A stretch of DNA of 64,000 nt, taken from assembly GCA_902598305.1 (NCBI GenBank), contig CACKBL010000001.1:124001-188000 (forward strand), given 5' to 3'. Below, in pieces: positions 60,691 through 64,000 of this stretch (its first letter is position 1; each line of letters begins with the position of its first letter). A model generated the notes under the pieces. The model was not told where the DNA came from and searched no databases. It saw only the letters and a list, made by a program, of their open reading frames with translations. The stretch is from an uncultured Bacteroidota bacterium. GTDB lineage: Bacteria; Bacteroidota; Bacteroidia; Flavobacteriales; Flavobacteriaceae. A program made the position numbers and the translations under genes.

Positions 60691-61653
60691 GTGAATAGAA
60701 GATTATTTTTTAATAGATTATTAATAGGTGTTGGTGCAGCATCAATTGTGAAAGAACGAACTTACGCTAATAAAAAAAAAAATAACGATATGGTAAAAAA
60801 TCCTATATCAATTTGTACATGGGATTTTAAAGAGGCAAACTTTCAGGCTGGAATGGCACTAGAAAGTGGAAAAGATTCGTTATCATCTGCAATTATTGGA
60901 GCAAATGTTGAAGAAGAAAATCCCAAAAATTCGACTGTTGGATATGGTGGTGCCCCAGACAGAGAAGGTACAGTTACTCTAGATGCTGCCGTTATGGATT
61001 ACAAAGGGAATTGTGGATCCGTTTTAGGGGTTGAAAAAATTGTTAATGTTAGTTCTTTAGCAAAAGATGTTATGGAAAAAACACCTCATGTGATTTTATC
61101 TGGAAAAGGGGCTCAAAATTTTGCTTTAAATAATGGCTATAAATTAAACTCTTTACTAACTGAAGATTCAAAAAGAAAGTGGATGGAGTGGAAAAAGAAG
61201 TCAGTTTATAATCCCAAAACAAATGTTGATAACCATGATACCATCGGCATTCTTTGCCTTGACAAAAAAGGAAATATCGGAGGAGTTTGCAGTACAAGTG
61301 GTTTAGCATATAAAATGGAAGGTCGGATTGGAGACTCACCCATTATTGGTTCTGGATTGTACATAGATAACGATGTAGGCGGAGCTGTTGCTACCGGGAT
61401 GGGTGAAGAAATTATAAAAATTGTTGGGTCATTTCTGGTAGTTGAACTAATGCGAAATGGTAAAACCCCAAAACAAGCTTGCGACGAAGCTATCTTAAGA
61501 ATTTATAGAAAAAATAAAAGTCCAAAATTTCAAGTTGCTTTTTTAGCATTGGATAAACACGGAAATTCAGGATCAAGTTGTTTGCAAGAGGGTTTTAGTT
61601 ATTACCGATATAAAAATAACATTAATAAAAATTTTAAAGTCAAACCTATATAA
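60691..61653 (+). CDS. Exported N-terminal nucleophile asparaginase (glycosylasparaginase/isoaspartyl peptidase-type)
   Basis: The 320-residue Ntn hydrolase resembles glycosylasparaginase and isoaspartyl aminopeptidase. The processing site is NHDTIGILCLD with Thr184 as nucleophile after cleavage. GGVCSTSGLAYKMEGRIGDS, PIIGSGLYIDNDVGGAVATG and the early GYGGAPDREG are typical. The N-terminus contains NRRLFFNR followed by a hydrophobic stretch, which is like a twin-arginine signal. The start is GTG at 60691; no ATG exists before the signal. An A11 run lies after the signal (codons 28-32). Substrate may be GlcNAc-Asn from glycoproteins; isoaspartyl peptides are the alternative. Confidence 0.86.
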   Translation: MNRRLFFNRLLIGVGAASIVKERTYANKKKNNDMVKNPISICTWDFKEANFQAGMALESGKDSLSSAIIGANVEEENPKNSTVGYGGAPDREGTVTLDAAVMDYKGNCGSVLGVEKIVNVSSLAKDVMEKTPHVILSGKGAQNFALNNGYKLNSLLTEDSKRKWMEWKKKSVYNPKTNVDNHDTIGILCLDKKGNIGGVCSTSGLAYKMEGRIGDSPIIGSGLYIDNDVGGAVATGMGEEIIKIVGSFLVVELMRNGKTPKQACDEAILRIYRKNKSPKFQVAFLALDKHGNSGSSCLQEGFSYYRYKNNINKNFKVKPI

Positions 61654-61659
61654 ATTAAA

Positions 61660-63132
61660 ATGGAAAGTATTATAGCCATCGATGCAGGAACCACAAGCTC
61701 CAGAACTATAGCTTTTAACAAAAAAATCCAGCAATTAGCCATTTCACAATTTGAGTTTACCCAAATTTTCCCGAAAAAAAGTTGGGTTGAGCATAATCCA
61801 AATGAAATATGGGAGACTCAACTAAAAGCAATAAAAGAAGTTTTAAAAAGTGATAAGATAGATATAGAAAAAATTAAATCAATTGGAATTACAAATCAAA
61901 GGGAAACAACTGTAATATGGAACAGAGACAATGGAAAACCAATATATAACGCAATAGTCTGGCAAGATAGAAGAACCGCCCAAATGTGTGAAAATTTGAG
62001 TAAACAAACAACCACCTTTCTTGAAAAAACAGGACTTGTCCTTGATGCTTACTTTTCCGGAACAAAAGTTAAATGGATATTAGATAATGTTAAAGATGCT
62101 AGAGAACTTGCAGTTCAAGGAAAACTTGCCTTTGGAACTATAGATACCTGGCTAATATGGAAATTAACAAAAGGAAAAGTTCATGTTACCGACGTAACCA
62201 ATGCAAGCAGAACCCTTCTTTTTAACATAAATACTTTACAATGGGATGACGAACTTTTAGATATATTAAATATACCTAAGGAACTACTCCCAAAAGTTGT
62301 TAGTTCTTCAGAGATTATAGGCCATACAGATTCATCCTTATTTGGTAAAAAAATCCCAATTAGTGGAATTGCTGGTGATCAACAATCAGCACTATTTGGA
62401 CAAATGTGCATAAAAGAAGGAGATGTTAAAAATACCTATGGAACTGGATGTTTTTGTATAATGAATACAGGAAAAAAAATTATTAAATCAAAAAATAGGA
62501 TGTTATCAACAATAGCTTGGAAATTAAACAATGAAGTGACTTATGCTTTAGAGGGAAGTGTTTTTATTGCTGGCGCAATAGTTCAATGGCTTAGAGATAA
62601 ATTAAATATAATAAAAAATGCATCTGAAATTGAGAATTTGGCTAAACAAGTAGATGATAATGGAGGAATAACATTTATTCCCGCTTTATCTGGATTAGGT
62701 GCACCGTATTGGAATCCAAATGCTACTGGAACAATATTTGGTCTTACTAGAGACTCCAATAAGTCTCACATCGCAAGAGCAGCGTTAGAAGCAATAGCCT
62801 TGAGATCAAGAGAAATTATTTTAGAAATGCAAAAAGATGCAGGTTTTGAATTTGGTGAATTAAAAGTTGACGGTGGTGCTTCTAAAAACGATCTTTTGAT
62901 GCAAGTACAAGCAAATTTACTTAACAAAGATGTTGTAAGGTCTAAATCTCCAGAGTCAACTGCACTAGGAGCAGCTTTTTTTGCAGGTTTATCCGTAGGT
63001 TTTTGGAATAATATTGAAGAAATAAAAAGCTTATGGGAAAAAGATATTACTTATCACCCTGAATCTGACTCAAAAAAAACACAAATAATAATAGATGAGT
63101 GGAACAAAAGAATTAAGATGATAAATGGATAG
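61660..63132 (+). CDS. glpK: Glycerol kinase
   Basis: GlpK phosphorylates glycerol with ATP. The 490-residue FGGY kinase has AIDAGTTSSRTIAFNKK at the N-terminus, TNQRETTVIWNRDNGKPIYN, WQDRRTAQMC, the catalytic Asp region IAGDQQSALFGQ, TYGTGCF, and DGGASKNDLLMQVQANLL. The full length is a little under the typical 500. It overlaps glpD by 8 bases, so the two form an operon, and it lies 6 bases after the asparaginase gene. No glpF is visible in the window, so uptake must be encoded elsewhere. Allosteric control features cannot be judged. Confidence 0.97.
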   Translation: MESIIAIDAGTTSSRTIAFNKKIQQLAISQFEFTQIFPKKSWVEHNPNEIWETQLKAIKEVLKSDKIDIEKIKSIGITNQRETTVIWNRDNGKPIYNAIVWQDRRTAQMCENLSKQTTTFLEKTGLVLDAYFSGTKVKWILDNVKDARELAVQGKLAFGTIDTWLIWKLTKGKVHVTDVTNASRTLLFNINTLQWDDELLDILNIPKELLPKVVSSSEIIGHTDSSLFGKKIPISGIAGDQQSALFGQMCIKEGDVKNTYGTGCFCIMNTGKKIIKSKNRMLSTIAWKLNNEVTYALEGSVFIAGAIVQWLRDKLNIIKNASEIENLAKQVDDNGGITFIPALSGLGAPYWNPNATGTIFGLTRDSNKSHIARAALEAIALRSREIILEMQKDAGFEFGELKVDGGASKNDLLMQVQANLLNKDVVRSKSPESTALGAAFFAGLSVGFWNNIEEIKSLWEKDITYHPESDSKKTQIIIDEWNKRIKMING

Positions 63133-64000
63133 ATTAAAAAGTCTTAAGAAAATATCCAAAAAAAAAATTTGGGATTTAATCATTATTGGAGGAGGCTCAT
63201 CGGGTTTGGGAATTGCTGTAGATTCTGCAAGTCGAGGTTATAAAACATTACTAATAGAAAAACATGATTTTTCGAAGGGGACCTCTTCTAGAAGCACCAA
63301 ACTAGTTCACGGTGGTGTAAGATATCTTCAAAACGGAGATATCTCACTTGTTGTAGAAGCCTTAAGAGAAAGGGGGATTATGAGAAAAAATGCACCTCAC
63401 CTAGTAAGAGATTTAAGTTTTGTTATCCCCTCTTATGATTGGTGGAATAGTCCTTTTTATGGGATTGGCCTAAAAATCTATGATATGATGTCTGGAAAAC
63501 TTGGTTTAGGTCCTTCCACTTTACTAAGTAGGGACGAGATAATCAAATTAATTCCAAATGTTAAAAAAAATGGTTTAAAAGGAGGTGTGATTTATAATGA
63601 CGGTCAATTTGATGATGCCAGAATGGCTATTAGTTTAGCACAAACTGCAGAAAATCATGGGGCAACTTTGATAAATTATTTTGGAGTCGAAGATTTAATA
63701 AAAGAGAATGAAATGATTGCTGGAGTCGTTGCGAGAGATTCCATTAGAAATAAAACCTACAAAATAATGGCCAAAGGAGTTATAAATGCAACTGGGGTTT
63801 TTTCTGATTCGATAACAAATTTAGACATCAAAAAAAGAAAAAAAACAATAGTTCCTAGTCAAGGTGTCCATATTGTATTAGACAAATCTTTTTTGGCTGG
63901 TAACCATGCGATCATGGTCCCACACACAACAGACGGTAGAGTCCTTTTCGCAGTTCCATGGAATAATTATGTCATTGTTGGAACTACAGATACTCAAATT
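63125..64000 (+). CDS. glpD: FAD-dependent glycerol-3-phosphate dehydrogenase, 5' part
   Basis: An ATG inside the end of glpK opens a frame that runs off the window, giving the first 292 residues. The product begins MDRLKSLKKISKKKIWDL, then the FAD-binding LIIIGGGSSGLGIAVDSASR, and the GlpA/GlpD stretch GTSSRSTKLVHGGVRYL. Further on come YNDGQFDDARMAI and INATGVFSD, and VGTTDTQI at the edge. The enzyme oxidises glycerol 3-phosphate to DHAP at the membrane and passes electrons to quinone. Coupled with glpK by overlap. The C-terminal part lies outside the window. Confidence 0.95.
   Translation, partial: MDRLKSLKKISKKKIWDLIIIGGGSSGLGIAVDSASRGYKTLLIEKHDFSKGTSSRSTKLVHGGVRYLQNGDISLVVEALRERGIMRKNAPHLVRDLSFVIPSYDWWNSPFYGIGLKIYDMMSGKLGLGPSTLLSRDEIIKLIPNVKKNGLKGGVIYNDGQFDDARMAISLAQTAENHGATLINYFGVEDLIKENEMIAGVVARDSIRNKTYKIMAKGVINATGVFSDSITNLDIKKRKKTIVPSQGVHIVLDKSFLAGNHAIMVPHTTDGRVLFAVPWNNYVIVGTTDTQI

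Overview
This window looks like a chromosomal segment of a marine-type Bacteroidota, most likely class Flavobacteriia. The evidence is very AT-rich DNA, a SusC/SusD pair, lipoproteins with short lipoboxes, bacillithiol synthase BshA, A-rich leaders in place of Shine-Dalgarno sequences, frequent TTG starts, and flavobacterial neighbourhoods such as tamB/tsaD divergent and an amidase-MCE-Fe-S-GH3 run. No transposase, integrase, phage gene or CRISPR array was seen. The genus cannot be set from this sequence alone.

Region 1 (70-26707) is a metabolic island. Leftward it holds susC, susD and two tandem CRTAC1-type seven-repeat propeller proteins (FG-GAP/VCBS plus ASPIC/UnbV). A perfect hairpin followed by a U-run separates susD from the CRTAC1 pair. 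Rightward and divergent lies a 12-gene run: an EstB-like serine hydrolase, then iolB1-iolC1-iolA-iolG1-iolJ-iolE-iolB2-iolG2-iolC2-iolD and a sodium:solute symporter. This encodes the complete route from myo-inositol to acetyl-CoA plus DHAP, with a second copy each of the isomerase, kinase and dehydrogenase. Two tandem sialate O-acetylesterase-family lipoproteins converge on its 3' end. Together these suggest uptake and deacylation of an esterified or otherwise decorated inositol compound, which is an inference.

Region 2 (26718-30334) is poorly characterised: a DUF4242-like protein, a Kazal-inhibitor lipoprotein with a strong terminator, a cassette of two paralogous secreted proteins around a three-helix membrane protein, a predicted outer-membrane protein, and two membrane micro-ORFs of 28 and 29 codons.

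Region 3 (30362-44779) holds a penicillin-acylase-family hydrolase, then a leftward run amidase - MCE/MlaD - membrane Fe-S protein - HAD-like protein - CCG Fe-S protein - conserved small protein - GH3/beta-lactamase fusion - bshA. The large LptD-like outer-membrane protein and ridA diverge from it.

Region 4 (44776-64000) is core metabolism and housekeeping: an N-acetylglucosamine-kinase-like ATPase, gap and pfkA; tamB; tsaD-rsmE-AI-2E transporter; a DUF4442 thioesterase-like protein; tRNA-Arg(TCT) and tRNA-Pro(TGG); an M20 peptidase; an AlkB-type membrane hydroxylase; a TauE permease; acs; an Ntn asparaginase; and glpK-glpD, with glpD cut by the window end. Glycerol kinase and glycerol-3-phosphate dehydrogenase yield DHAP, as does the inositol route, and gap and acs serve the downstream carbon flow.
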